Both the position numbers and the translations under genes were made by a program. Shown piece by piece: positions 8,202 to 15,999 of a stretch of DNA of 64,000 nucleotides. The DNA lies in assembly GCA_965246995.1 (NCBI GenBank), contig OZ252008.1, forward strand, positions 3,596,001 to 3,660,000, given 5' to 3'. The notes under the pieces are model-generated. The model made no database searches, was not told the DNA's origin, and saw only the letters and a list, made by a program, of their open reading frames with translations. Positions within the stretch are counted from its first letter, which is position 1, and each line of letters begins with the position of its first letter. The stretch is from VXRJ01 sp965246995 (GTDB lineage Bacteria > Acidobacteriota > Vicinamibacteria > Vicinamibacterales > UBA8438).

Positions 8202-10436
8202 TCAGTTCGCCAACGGGTGCGGCCGGAACTGGAACTTCACGAGGATGGGCATCGAGACAGACCTGTACTCGCCGTTTTCCGCGGCGAGGCCGTCCTCGGC
8301 ATGCCACACCGTGTCAGAGCCGGTCGACGAGTAGACGCCACGCCCCTTCCAGCCCGCGTCCGGATCGTCGATCCGGCCATCCAGGCCCCGCGGGTGGAAG
8401 CCCGCCAGCGGATACGGCACGCGCATGACAACCGCCTCGCCCGTCTCCGGCAGCAGGGCTACCAGCGAATCGGAGCCCGTACCGGTGGCGATCGGCACGT
8501 TGTCGCCGAGGCCCAGCGTGTCGAACTGGTCGACCCAGTTGTAATAGTTGTAGTCGGCCCGGATCTCCGTCCCCTTGAACACGGGACCCGGCAGCGGATG
8601 CAGCGTCCACCCTTCCGCGCAGTGCTGCCCGGTGTGCGCGGTCGGCCCAGTCAACGGTTCGCACTTGCGGCGGTCGAAGCTGGCGAGGTGGTTCGTCCCC
8701 GACAGCGCCGTCCAGATGACGCCATTACGGTCGACATCGAGGCCGCGCGGCATGAAGCCGACCTCGCCGTTGGCCTCCACGTCCCAGCGTTCCGAGGGCA
8801 CTTCGAACACCTCGGCGATGCAACTCTCCGGCGGGTTGTCGCCGACCACGAGCCGGACGATGTTCCCGGGATAGGAATCCTGCGCGCCCCAGACCGATCC
8901 GTCGACCGGACTGACGATGATCCCGTACGCTCCCACCGTGACGCGCGTATCCAGCGCAGGGTCGAAGTCGTAGGTGCTCTCGGTGGCATCCTCCTCGAAT
9001 CGGGCGCCCCGGACCACGGCCGGCTCGTTCCACGGCTTCGTGATCCGGCCGTCGCCGTTGGTGTCTACCACGGTCGGGCACCAGCCCTGCGCCAATTGCC
9101 CGTCGCCGGTCCGGTCGAAGAGTTGCGTGTCGATCCAGCCGAACACGGGGCTGTTGGGCCGGCTCAGGAAGAGCGTCTCGCTGGCGTCGTGCGCGAACTG
9201 CAGGTGGTGGCTGCCGAAGCAGGTGTCCACCATCGTGAACTGCCCGTCTTCGGGGTCGTAATAGCTCACGTTGCGGCCCGACCGCTCGAGTGGGAAGTAC
9301 CGCGCGTACCGGTTGTCGGAGCCCTCCCCGCACCAGTTCGGCTGGTTCTCCGGGGGACGCAACGTCGCCGTGTACCAGACCCGCCCCCGGCTGTCGAGCA
9401 TCGGGTTGTGGATGCTGGCCGGGTTGAAGCGCGCCAGATCGGACAGGCGGGACGGCGGATAGCCCGACTGCGCGTAGGACGCCCGCATGGTCGACCGATC
9501 CGCCAGGGTCGGGATGCGCAGCATCGTCGCGGTGTGCGTGTTCGGATCGAGCATGGCAAGGTTGTCGTTGGCGATGTCCACGCCGTAGATCGGACCGTTG
9601 GCGTTCACGTGCGGGTTGCGCTTGTCGGTGGACGCCTCGTCGTGGATCTTGCCCATCTCGTCGGTCCACTCCCATTGGGTGAGGACCAGATTCCGCTCCA
9701 CCCCCTGCGGTCGCGGCGGCGCCGGCGGCACCTCGCCGGTCGCGATGCGGTCGCTCCAGTCGGCGAACATCTCCACCCCGCGAGCGCGCCCGAAGCGCGT
9801 CATCCACATGCTCATCTCGGCCCCGCGCTGCCCCATCCGGACGCGCGCGTCCCACGCATCGGCGGACGAGTCGTACTCCGCCGCGTTCGGATGCCCGCGG
9901 GTGAACTCGCCTCCGACCTGGTGACAGCGCAAGCAGGCCTTCACGTTGTAGAGGTACTCGTGGGGGGTCCGGAGCTGCTCGCTGATGCCGTTGCCGTCCG
10001 GTCCGGTCCCCGGAAACTCGCTCCCCTCCGGCGGCTCTATCAACGACAGCCAGTAGTTGGCCGGATACACCGCCGCGGCTTGCTGGGGTGTCTGGGCAAC
10101 CGTCGCCGTCAGCCGCAGATCCTGCCTTGGCGTGGCCGCTACCGGCGCCGAGTCGATCAGCCCGTAGCCCCGCACCCACACCGAATACCCCGCTTCCGGG
10201 AGCTCCGGCAACAGGAACCGCCCCTCGTCGTCGGTCACCACGATCTTGCGAAACGTCGTCGGCAGGTCGTCGGTCTCGGCAATCACCCAGACACCCGCCT
10301 CGGGACCGGCGCCACTGATCACGACGCCGGTGATGGTCGCAGGGATAACACCTTGCGCGCCCGCGGCGACCACGGCGACCACCGCGCCCAACGCCAAGAG
10401 CATTCCGACCGCCAGCCGTTCCAGTCTTCGTCGCAT
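8202..10436 (-). CDS. Secreted carboxypeptidase-regulatory/beta-propeller protein with one CxxCH heme motif
   Basis: This 744-residue exported protein starts with a signal peptide (MRRRLERLAVGMLLALGAVV). I chose the ATG at 10436 because AGGAGA lies 8 nt upstream and the signal peptide follows directly. Residues about 30-110 form a carboxypeptidase-regulatory-like beta-sandwich (ATITGVVISGAGPEAGVWVI ... EGRFLLPELPEAGYSVWVRG). A CLRCH motif at about 168-172 is a potential covalent heme c site. The rest resembles a virginiamycin-B-lyase/NHL-type beta-propeller, with blades such as NPMLDSRGRVWYTATL, GLDVDRNGVIWTALSG and SPVDGSVWGAQDS. The function is unknown; a periplasmic redox or sugar/polymer-linked role is only a guess. 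It is a single-gene unit, divergent from the next gene. Confidence 0.75.
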   Translation of the reverse strand: MRRRLERLAVGMLLALGAVVAVVAAGAQGVIPATITGVVISGAGPEAGVWVIAETDDLPTTFRKIVVTDDEGRFLLPELPEAGYSVWVRGYGLIDSAPVAATPRQDLRLTATVAQTPQQAAAVYPANYWLSLIEPPEGSEFPGTGPDGNGISEQLRTPHEYLYNVKACLRCHQVGGEFTRGHPNAAEYDSSADAWDARVRMGQRGAEMSMWMTRFGRARGVEMFADWSDRIATGEVPPAPPRPQGVERNLVLTQWEWTDEMGKIHDEASTDKRNPHVNANGPIYGVDIANDNLAMLDPNTHTATMLRIPTLADRSTMRASYAQSGYPPSRLSDLARFNPASIHNPMLDSRGRVWYTATLRPPENQPNWCGEGSDNRYARYFPLERSGRNVSYYDPEDGQFTMVDTCFGSHHLQFAHDASETLFLSRPNSPVFGWIDTQLFDRTGDGQLAQGWCPTVVDTNGDGRITKPWNEPAVVRGARFEEDATESTYDFDPALDTRVTVGAYGIIVSPVDGSVWGAQDSYPGNIVRLVVGDNPPESCIAEVFEVPSERWDVEANGEVGFMPRGLDVDRNGVIWTALSGTNHLASFDRRKCEPLTGPTAHTGQHCAEGWTLHPLPGPVFKGTEIRADYNYYNWVDQFDTLGLGDNVPIATGTGSDSLVALLPETGEAVVMRVPYPLAGFHPRGLDGRIDDPDAGWKGRGVYSSTGSDTVWHAEDGLAAENGEYRSVSMPILVKFQFRPHPLAN

Positions 10437-10627
10437 CGTGCTCTCCTGCGGTTCCTTCCGACCGACCCTCTCGTGCCGACGATGACCCTTCGGAGGGTTG
10501 GCGTCAAGGGCCGGTGTCACCATGTGCGGTCCGCCCGGGTAGCATTCGTAGCATCCACCGACCTTGACCCAGCGACAGCGACGACATCGACGGCGAGGAA
10601 GGTGAAATCCTGAAGAACGAGCGACCC

Positions 10628-11398
10628 ATGGACAGGGCAACCTCGATCGGCGAACTCAATGAACGGTCGCTGCACAGGGCCTTGAAGGCACGCTACGCCA
10701 TCAGCGGCAGCGCAACCGAACAGATAGTCGACGGCTTCGTCGCCGACGTGGTCATCGGCGATCGGATCGTCGAGGTCCATACCGGCAACTTCTCGCCGCT
10801 GAAGAAGAAGCTGCCGCGGCTGCTCGTGCGGCATGAGGTCACGCTGGTGCATCCCATTGCCCGGGACCGTTACATCGTCAAGCCGGCGACCGCCCCGGAT
10901 GTCCCGGCGACGAGGCGCAAGTCGCCGAAGCACGGGTCGGTGTTTCAGATCTTCTCGGTGCTCGTCGCCATACCCGCGCTGCTCGCGCACCCCAACCTGA
11001 CCCTCGAGATCGTGATGACCATCGAAGAGGAGGTCCGTGCGGTCAACGAGGGGCGCAGCCGGCGGCGCCGCGGTTGGGTCAGCCTGGACCGCCGGCTTGT
11101 GGACGTCGTCGCGACCCATGCCGTTGCATCGATGGCCGACCTGTTCGCGATGGTCGACGCCGAGTTGCCCGAGCTGTTCACCACCAGCGACATCGCGATG
11201 GCCATGAAGTCGTCGCGCCGCCTGGGTGGACAGGCCGCGTACTGCTTTCGTGAAGGCGGGGTCAGTGAGATCTGCGGGAAGAGCGGCAACGCCCTGGTGT
11301 ATCGACGCGCTCGCACACGGCCATCTACCTGGCCGCCAGCGCAAGACTCCACTCCGAATAGATGGCATGGCGCGGCCGCCACGTCGAGCCGTACTTGA
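10628..11398 (+). CDS. Uncharacterised protein with a restriction-nuclease-like N-terminal motif
   Basis: This 256-residue soluble protein has a compact N-terminal block that looks conserved: NERSLHRALKARYA, then GFVADVVIGDRIVEVHTGNF, then SPLKKKLPRLLVRHEVTLVH and IARDRYIV. The spacing of an acid in a strand (VADVV), an E in the next strand (IVEVHT) and following lysines recalls PD-(D/E)XK-type folds, but this is inference. The C-terminal half (about 130-225) looks helical or winged-helix (LFTTSDIAMAMKSSRRLGGQ, then GGVSEICGKSGNALVYRR). The last 28 residues overlap the convergent neighbour and look unconserved. The ATG at 10628 has a weak GAAGAACGAG upstream; an in-frame CTG at 10610 sits 7 nt after GGAAGG and could add six residues. 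It is the only plus-strand host gene in the first 26 kb. Confidence 0.6.
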   Translation: MDRATSIGELNERSLHRALKARYAISGSATEQIVDGFVADVVIGDRIVEVHTGNFSPLKKKLPRLLVRHEVTLVHPIARDRYIVKPATAPDVPATRRKSPKHGSVFQIFSVLVAIPALLAHPNLTLEIVMTIEEEVRAVNEGRSRRRRGWVSLDRRLVDVVATHAVASMADLFAMVDAELPELFTTSDIAMAMKSSRRLGGQAAYCFREGGVSEICGKSGNALVYRRARTRPSTWPPAQDSTPNRWHGAAATSSRT

Positions 11399-11975
11399 TC
11401 CGCTCGAACTGATACGCAGCCGTGACCGAGTCCCCGGACTGGAAGCGCCAACGGATTCCGGCGCGGGAACGGGAGCGCATGAAACCCCGGCGTTCGAAGC
11501 CCAGCGACGTGTAAAGCCACGGGGAAAGACGCGCATCCGGGCGCTCGACTTCTACCTGCTGCCGGTAGCGGCTGAAGTCGGGGACGTACGGCCGGCCCAC
11601 ATGACGCTCGTAGAGCGTCGTGCCCTCCACTCGGACGTCGCCTCGAACCAGCGGATACGTTATCCCAGCCAGGAGGCGGTGATCCCAGCGATAGTCGAAG
11701 CCGGTCCGTGTCCGGTTCCGCAGGATAAAGCCGAACGACACACTGGCGAAATCGTTCACCGCCAGCTCCACGTCGGTCTTGAACCGGCGGTCGTACGCAC
11801 TTCCCAGCGAGTCTCGAATGCGGGCGATGCCCTCGACCGTCCAGTCGATCCGATCCGTCTCGAAGACGCCTAACTCGACTTCCGTCCAGGACTGGACATC
11901 GTCGGCCTCGGCCGGACGCGCCCCTATCAGAAACGGGACCAGCGCCACGACGATTGTCGCGACTATCCTACGCAC
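11325..11975 (-). CDS. Outer-membrane beta-barrel protein, possibly DUF2490-like
   Basis: This protein of about 216 residues has a signal peptide (VRRIVATIVVALVPFLIGARP, ending near ARPAEA). Alternating aromatic/polar strands typical of a small outer-membrane barrel follow: DWTVEGIARIRDS, SVSFGFILRNRTRTGFDYRW, LLAGITYPLVRGDVRVEG and SLGFERRGFMRSRSRAGIRW. The W-x-E-x-E-x start after the signal and the R-rich strands resemble DUF2490 barrels, whose role is unknown. An ATG at 12035 would add 20 residues before the signal; I prefer the GTG at 11975. The 3' end overlaps the convergent gene at 10628-11398 by 74 bp. Confidence 0.55.
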   Translation of the reverse strand: MRRIVATIVVALVPFLIGARPAEADDVQSWTEVELGVFETDRIDWTVEGIARIRDSLGSAYDRRFKTDVELAVNDFASVSFGFILRNRTRTGFDYRWDHRLLAGITYPLVRGDVRVEGTTLYERHVGRPYVPDFSRYRQQVEVERPDARLSPWLYTSLGFERRGFMRSRSRAGIRWRFQSGDSVTAAYQFERIKYGSTWRPRHAIYSEWSLALAAR

Positions 11976-12084
11976 CGAAACTGTCGAGTCGAAAGCCAGT
12001 AACCTGCTCCCGTTGCGTGGAGGTAACGCCGGCATTGGTGCAGAACACCGCCGGCCGTCGGTCGATCGTCGCCGTGGACAGATC

Positions 12085-12393
12085 TCAGTTCGTGAGCTGC
12101 CGGTTCACCACCGTCTGGTCCAGTTCGACGCCCAGGCCGGGCCCGGTCGGGGGCGTGATAAACCCGTCCTCGATGGTGATCGGCGTAACGAAGATGTCGT
12201 GGTGCAGGTCGTTGGTGTTGAACTCCTGCACCAGGAAGTTGGGCTAACAGGTGTCGCGCTGCACCGCCGCCGCGGCAACGGTCGGCGCCGCTCCCACTAA
12301 GCCCGCTCCGGTCGCCGCGCCCGCCAGCCCAGCACCGAGACCCGCCGCGACTGTCCCTGACCGCTCCAGAAACCGGCGTCGATTGATGCTCAT
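12085..12393 (-). pseudogene. Remnant of a Tat-exported enolase-superfamily (mandelate racemase-like) gene, internally deleted
   Basis: The ATG at 12393 has GGGAG about 8 nt upstream and encodes a twin-arginine signal (MSINRRRFLERSG, then a long Ala/Gly stretch) that ends at a TAG after 49 codons (12244-12246). Directly after the stop, in the same frame, the DNA encodes PNFLVQEFN, then DIFVTPITIEDGFITPPTGP, then GLGVELDQTVVN and a natural TGA at 12085. That block is the conserved C-terminus of mandelate racemase/muconate-lactonising-type enolases. A full gene would have about 350 more codons between the two parts, so the TIM-barrel and metal site are gone. The promoter-proximal end lies about 30 bp from the IS1380-family element, whose arrival may be linked to the deletion. 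Confidence 0.8.
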
Positions 12394-12529
12394 GCTGCGG
12401 CTCCCTGTATCGACGGCGCAGCCTAGCCCGGATTATTCAGGAAGGGTCCGATTTCGGTAGAAAAACAAAGGCCTCCGCGTGGTATAAATGGCTTGCTCAC
12501 AGACATTTACCCACCACGGAGGCCCTTAC

Positions 12530-13909
12530 GTGACGATCAATACGATACCACAGACTGTCCTCTTTCCGGATCTCTTCGACAAGCCCCTCGTCGCGACGTT
12601 CGACCGCCAGCACGCGAGTTCCGATGGCGGCGCCGTCCTGCTCAAGGCGGCGGAGCGCGTGTATGGGTTGGTGGCGGGTTTCGCCCGGTGTCTGGTGGAC
12701 CGACGGGAGCCCGGGAAGATCCGGCACACGCTGGCGGAGTTGCTCGGACAGCGGATCTTCGGCATTGCCTGCGGTCATCCCGATGGCAACGACGCCAACC
12801 ATCTCGCCGACGACCCGATCCACAAGCTGCTGCTCGGGCGGGACCCGGTGGCGGGGGAGGCGTTGGCCTCGCAGCCGACGATCTCTCGGTTCGAGAACGG
12901 CGTCGACCGGTCCGCCCTCTACGAGCTGGCGCGCGAGCTGGCGATGCGGGTCATCGAGCGGCATCAGCGCCGGCTGGACGGGCGGGCGCGGCGCATCACG
13001 ATCGACCTGGATCCGACCGACGACGCGACGCACGGCGCCCAGCAGCTCACCTTCTTCAACGGGCACTACGATCGCTGGTGCTACCTGCCGTTGCTGGCGT
13101 TTCTGACCTTCGACCAGGAACGCGAACAGTATCTGTGCGCGGCGGTGCTGCGGCCCGGCAATGTGCCGGCCACCCGCGGGACCGTGGGCGTGTTGTGCCG
13201 GCTGCTGCCCCTGCTGCGGCAGGCCTTTCCCCAGGCGCGGTTTCTCGTCCGGCTCGACGGGGGCTTTGCGACACCGGAGATCTTCGACTTCCTGGATGCC
13301 GAGCCACGGCTCGACTACGTGGTGGCGATGGCCAGGAACGCCGTGTTGCAGCGCCACGCCGAGCCCGCCCTGCTCGTGGCGCAGGCCCAGAGCGCGGCCA
13401 GCGGCCAGACCGCGCACGTCTACGCCGACACCCGCTATCGAGCCCGCACGTGGGACCGCGACCGCCGCGTCGTGATCAAGGCCGAGGTCGTCCGGCTCGG
13501 CGACCGCGCCCCGCGCGACAACCCGCGCTTCGTCGTGACCAATCTGCGCCAGACGCCGCGCTTCCTCTATGAACGGATCTACTGCGCCCGCGGCGACATC
13601 GAGAACCGCATCAAGGAACTGCTCGATGGCCTGCAGATCGACCGCACGAGCTGCTGTCGCTTCTGGGCCAATCAACTGCGCGTGCTCCTCACCGCCGCCG
13701 CCTACGTGCTGATGCAAGAACTCCGGCTGCGCGCGGCGCGCACCGCCTGTGCCCGCGCCCAGGTGACGTGGCTGCGCGACCGGCTCCTCAAATTGGGGGC
13801 GCACGTCGTCGGCTCGGTCCGCCGCGTGGTCCTGCACCTGCCGACCGCCACACCGGACCTCCACGCCTGGCGGCACATCGCGCTGGCACTCGGCGCCCGC
13901 CCCGGATAG
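12530..13909 (+). CDS. IS1380-family transposase (DDE)
   Basis: This 459-residue DDE transposase would cut and paste the surrounding element. I chose the GTG at 12530 because GGAGG lies 8 nt upstream, although the frame is open from 12488. Family features are the N-terminus LFPDLFDKPLVATFDRQHAS, a first acid in ITIDLDPTDD, a second in FLVRLDGGFATPE and the third-acid region YCARGDIENRIKELLDGLQ. The length and motif order are normal, so the protein may be active. The antisense strand also has a very long open frame, which is a high-GC shadow. No sign of frameshifting is seen. Confidence 0.93.
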   Translation: MTINTIPQTVLFPDLFDKPLVATFDRQHASSDGGAVLLKAAERVYGLVAGFARCLVDRREPGKIRHTLAELLGQRIFGIACGHPDGNDANHLADDPIHKLLLGRDPVAGEALASQPTISRFENGVDRSALYELARELAMRVIERHQRRLDGRARRITIDLDPTDDATHGAQQLTFFNGHYDRWCYLPLLAFLTFDQEREQYLCAAVLRPGNVPATRGTVGVLCRLLPLLRQAFPQARFLVRLDGGFATPEIFDFLDAEPRLDYVVAMARNAVLQRHAEPALLVAQAQSAASGQTAHVYADTRYRARTWDRDRRVVIKAEVVRLGDRAPRDNPRFVVTNLRQTPRFLYERIYCARGDIENRIKELLDGLQIDRTSCCRFWANQLRVLLTAAAYVLMQELRLRAARTACARAQVTWLRDRLLKLGAHVVGSVRRVVLHLPTATPDLHAWRHIALALGARPG

Positions 13910-14058
13910 ACCCCAGACAGCGCCTGTCAGCCGCGCATACACGCATCCCAACGGCGCACCGAGCCCGCCCGCGTGGCGAAGCCGTCCCTGGACGGCCCCG
14001 TACCCAGGCCGTCCGCACCGACAATCAGTGTCCATCCCGCCAGCGCCCGACGGCAGCG

Positions 14059-14098
14059 ACGCCCGGCGCGCCCGGTGCGCCCGGTGCGCCCGGTGCGC
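14059..14098. repeat. Short tandem repeat, GCGCCCGGT unit
   Basis: Three perfect 9-bp GCGCCCGGT units (14068-14094), preceded by one degenerate unit, lie in the noncoding 3' part of the IS1380-family element. This is probably slippage in GC-rich DNA. Confidence 0.7.
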
Positions 14099-14153
14099 GA
14101 CAATTACACCGTCCGCGCGGCCGACTTGGAGCCTTCACGAATAATGCAGGCTA

Positions 14154-14310
14154 GGAGCCCGTGGTGAAACCCGCGTAGCACCGAGAGCGGCGAGGCGCCC
14201 GGCTGACAAGGCGCGACGAGGGAGCTTATTGGCCATATTCGACCGAGGAGCAACGCCGTTCAGGCGGGATGCATCGCCGCTCGAATGTAGCGGGGGTTTC
14301 ACCACGGGAT
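14154..14310 (+). repeat. MITE-like element, copy 1
   Basis: This 157-bp element has terminal inverted repeats: the left end reads GGAGCCCGTGGTGAAACCC and the right end reads GGGTTTCACCACGGGA. It matches copy 2 at 48882-49076 (opposite orientation) almost base for base, except for an internal block of about 35 bp missing here. It holds no gene. It lies exactly between the right CTAG of the IS1380-family element and the left CTAG of the IS1182-family element. It is probably a nonautonomous element mobilised in trans by a transposase not seen in this window. Confidence 0.75.
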
Positions 14311-14315
14311 GCTAG

Positions 14316-15933
14316 CAGCCTGTCGGACTTAGGCCCGGGTTTTATAATGGGGCTTGTCGAGTTGAGGGGGTAGAAGTAGATGCCGAATTTTGTACAGCGG
14401 CACCAGTCGCAGTTGTATCTGCTGCCGCCGGACCTGCGCGATTGGCTGCCTGAGGACGATCTGGCGCACTTCGTGATTGAGGCGGTGGAACGGGTGCCGC
14501 TGGAGCGGTTCCAGGTGAACGAACGGGGCACCGGATCGGCGCAGTATCACCCGCGGATGATGCTGGCGTTGCTGGTGTACTGCTACGCGAACGGGATCTT
14601 CGGCTCGCGTCGGATCGAGCGGGCGACGTATCGGGACATTGGCGTTCGGTACGTGGCGGCGAACTGTCATCCGGACCACGACACGATCTGCACGTTCCGG
14701 CGCAGCAACTTCGAAGCGGTAGCGGAGGCGTTCCTGCAGGTACTGCTGCTGGCGAAGGAACTGAAGCTGCTGCGTGTTGGGACGGTGAGCGTGGACGGGA
14801 CGAAGGTGGACGCGAACGCGAACAAGCGCAACAGCATCCGCTACGACCGTGCGGGGGCGTTGCGCGAGCAGTTGCGAGGCGAGATCGAGAGGTTGTTGGA
14901 TCAGGCGGAGCACGCCGACACGGACGACGTGCCGGACCCACAGGGTCTGCCGGAGGAGTTGTCGCGGCGCGACAAGCTGCGGGCGAAGCTGGACCGTGCG
15001 TGCGCGGAGTTGGAACGGCGTGCGCAGGCGCGTGCGGACGCGGAGCGGGCGGAGTACGAGCGCACGGTGGCGGCGCGGGAGCGGCGTGCGGGATCGCGCA
15101 AGGGTCGGCACATCAAGCCACCGACGGAAGCGCCGGAGGCGAAGGCGCAGATCAACCTGACGGATGCGGACAGTGCGCTGATGCGCAAGAGCCGGCGCCA
15201 TGAGTACCGCCAGGCATACAACGCGCAGGCGGTGGTGGATGCCGACGGCAGTCAGTTGGTGTTGGGGTCGCGGGTGAGCGTGTGCGCGAGCGACCGCAAC
15301 GAGTTGGTGGCGGACGTGGACGCGATACCGACGGCGGTGGGCGCGGCGGATCGGGTACTGGCGGACAGTGGCTACGCGACGGGCAGCGAGGTGTCGCAAC
15401 TGCAGGTCGCGGTGTGGAGGTGTTGGTGGCGACGGGGGCGGAAGGCCAACGGCGCCGGCACGACTTCCGACCGGAGCCGCCGGAGCAGCTGGCGAAGGAG
15501 CCGCAGGCGGACTGGATCAAGTCGATGCAGGAGAAGATGGCACTGCCGGAGCACCGGGCGCATTACCGTTTGCGCCAGCAGACGGTGGAGCCGGTGTTCG
15601 GGATCGTGAAGCAGGCGATGGGCTTCCGGCAGTTTCTGCTGCGGGGTCTTGAGAAGGTGGAGGGCGAATGGGCCTTGGTAACGCTGGCGTATAACTGCCG
15701 ACGCGTGCACAACCTCAGGCTGGCATGACGGGGCTATACGGGGCGGAACTCGGCGTGTTCGCGACCCACCAGAGGCGTCAGAAAGACCTCCAGGCGCCGT
15801 CAGCGACCGATGGCCAGGATACAGTCCCCGTTTCGGTCGAAGCGGCCCTCCCGGCACAGAGACACAGGGCGTCGTTCAAACAGGTGCCAAGTCGCTTCCA
15901 CGCGCGTTTGCCGCGCCTAAGTCCGACAGGCTG
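14316..15933 (+). mobile_element. IS1182-family insertion sequence with frameshifted transposase
   Basis: The 19-bp perfect terminal inverted repeats (CAGCCTGTCGGACTTAGGC at 14316-14334 and its reverse complement at 15915-15933) define a 1618-bp element. CTAG flanks both ends (14312-14315 and 15934-15937), as expected for a 4-bp palindromic target duplication. The transposase gene is broken by one frameshift. The 187 bp after it hold no gene that I can support. Confidence 0.88.
14380..15728 (+). pseudogene. IS1182-family transposase, disrupted by a -1 frameshift
   Basis: The start is firm: an ATG about 10 nt after GAGGGGG, encoding MPNFVQRHQSQLYLLPPDLR. The N-terminal DUF772-like domain (about 1-110), the first acid in VGTVSVDGTKVDANANK and the second in RVLADSGYATGSEVSQLQ are all in the first frame. 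Near 15400-15410 the frame shifts by -1. The other frame then carries RGVEVLVATGAEG and the conserved end RLRQQTVEPVFGIVKQAMGF followed by RQFLLRGLEKVEGEWALVTL. A 1-bp deletion is the simplest cause. No A-rich slippery run is present, so programmed frameshifting is unlikely. The element should depend on a transposase from elsewhere to move. Confidence 0.88.
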
Positions 15934-15999
15934 CTAGCCCCCTACCGCCTTCAGGTCAAACCGGAAGGTCGGCAGTCCCGTCTCTTGACGCGGCGCGGG

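Larger units (their letters stand above)
12427..14150 (+). mobile_element. IS1380-family insertion sequence, apparently intact
   Basis: Imperfect terminal inverted repeats of about 25 bp bound this 1724-bp element. The left end reads CCCGGATTATTCAGGAAGG and the right end, on the other strand, reads CCTGCATTATTCGTGAAGG. A 4-bp CTAG lies immediately outside each end (12423-12426 and 14151-14154), matching the 4-bp target duplication expected of IS1380 elements. One full transposase gene occupies 12530-13909. The 240 bp between the transposase stop and the right end hold a short GC-rich tandem repeat and no gene that I can support. Confidence 0.85.

Noticed and set aside
8175..10613. An 812-codon plus-strand open frame opposite the propeller protein.
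   Set aside because: Its sequence is Arg/Val/His-rich with no signal peptide or domain, while the minus frame has a signal peptide, CxxCH and propeller blades.
10517..11536. A 339-codon minus-strand frame opposite the possible nuclease gene.
   Set aside because: The plus-strand frame has coherent strand/helix patterning; the minus frame shows only biased composition and also crosses the barrel gene.
12497..14035. A 512-codon minus-strand open frame inside the IS1380-family element.
   Set aside because: It is an antisense shadow of the transposase, which has all DDE-family motifs and a Shine-Dalgarno on the plus strand.
14380..15728. Programmed -1 frameshifting in the IS1182-family transposase.
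   Set aside because: No A6/A7 or X-XXY-YYZ slippery sequence or downstream stem was seen near 15400; other IS1182 transposases are single-frame, so a deletion is simpler.
12423..15937. A composite transposon formed by the two IS elements.
   Set aside because: They belong to different families with unrelated ends, and the only DNA between them is the MITE-like repeat, so they cannot mobilise a cargo together.
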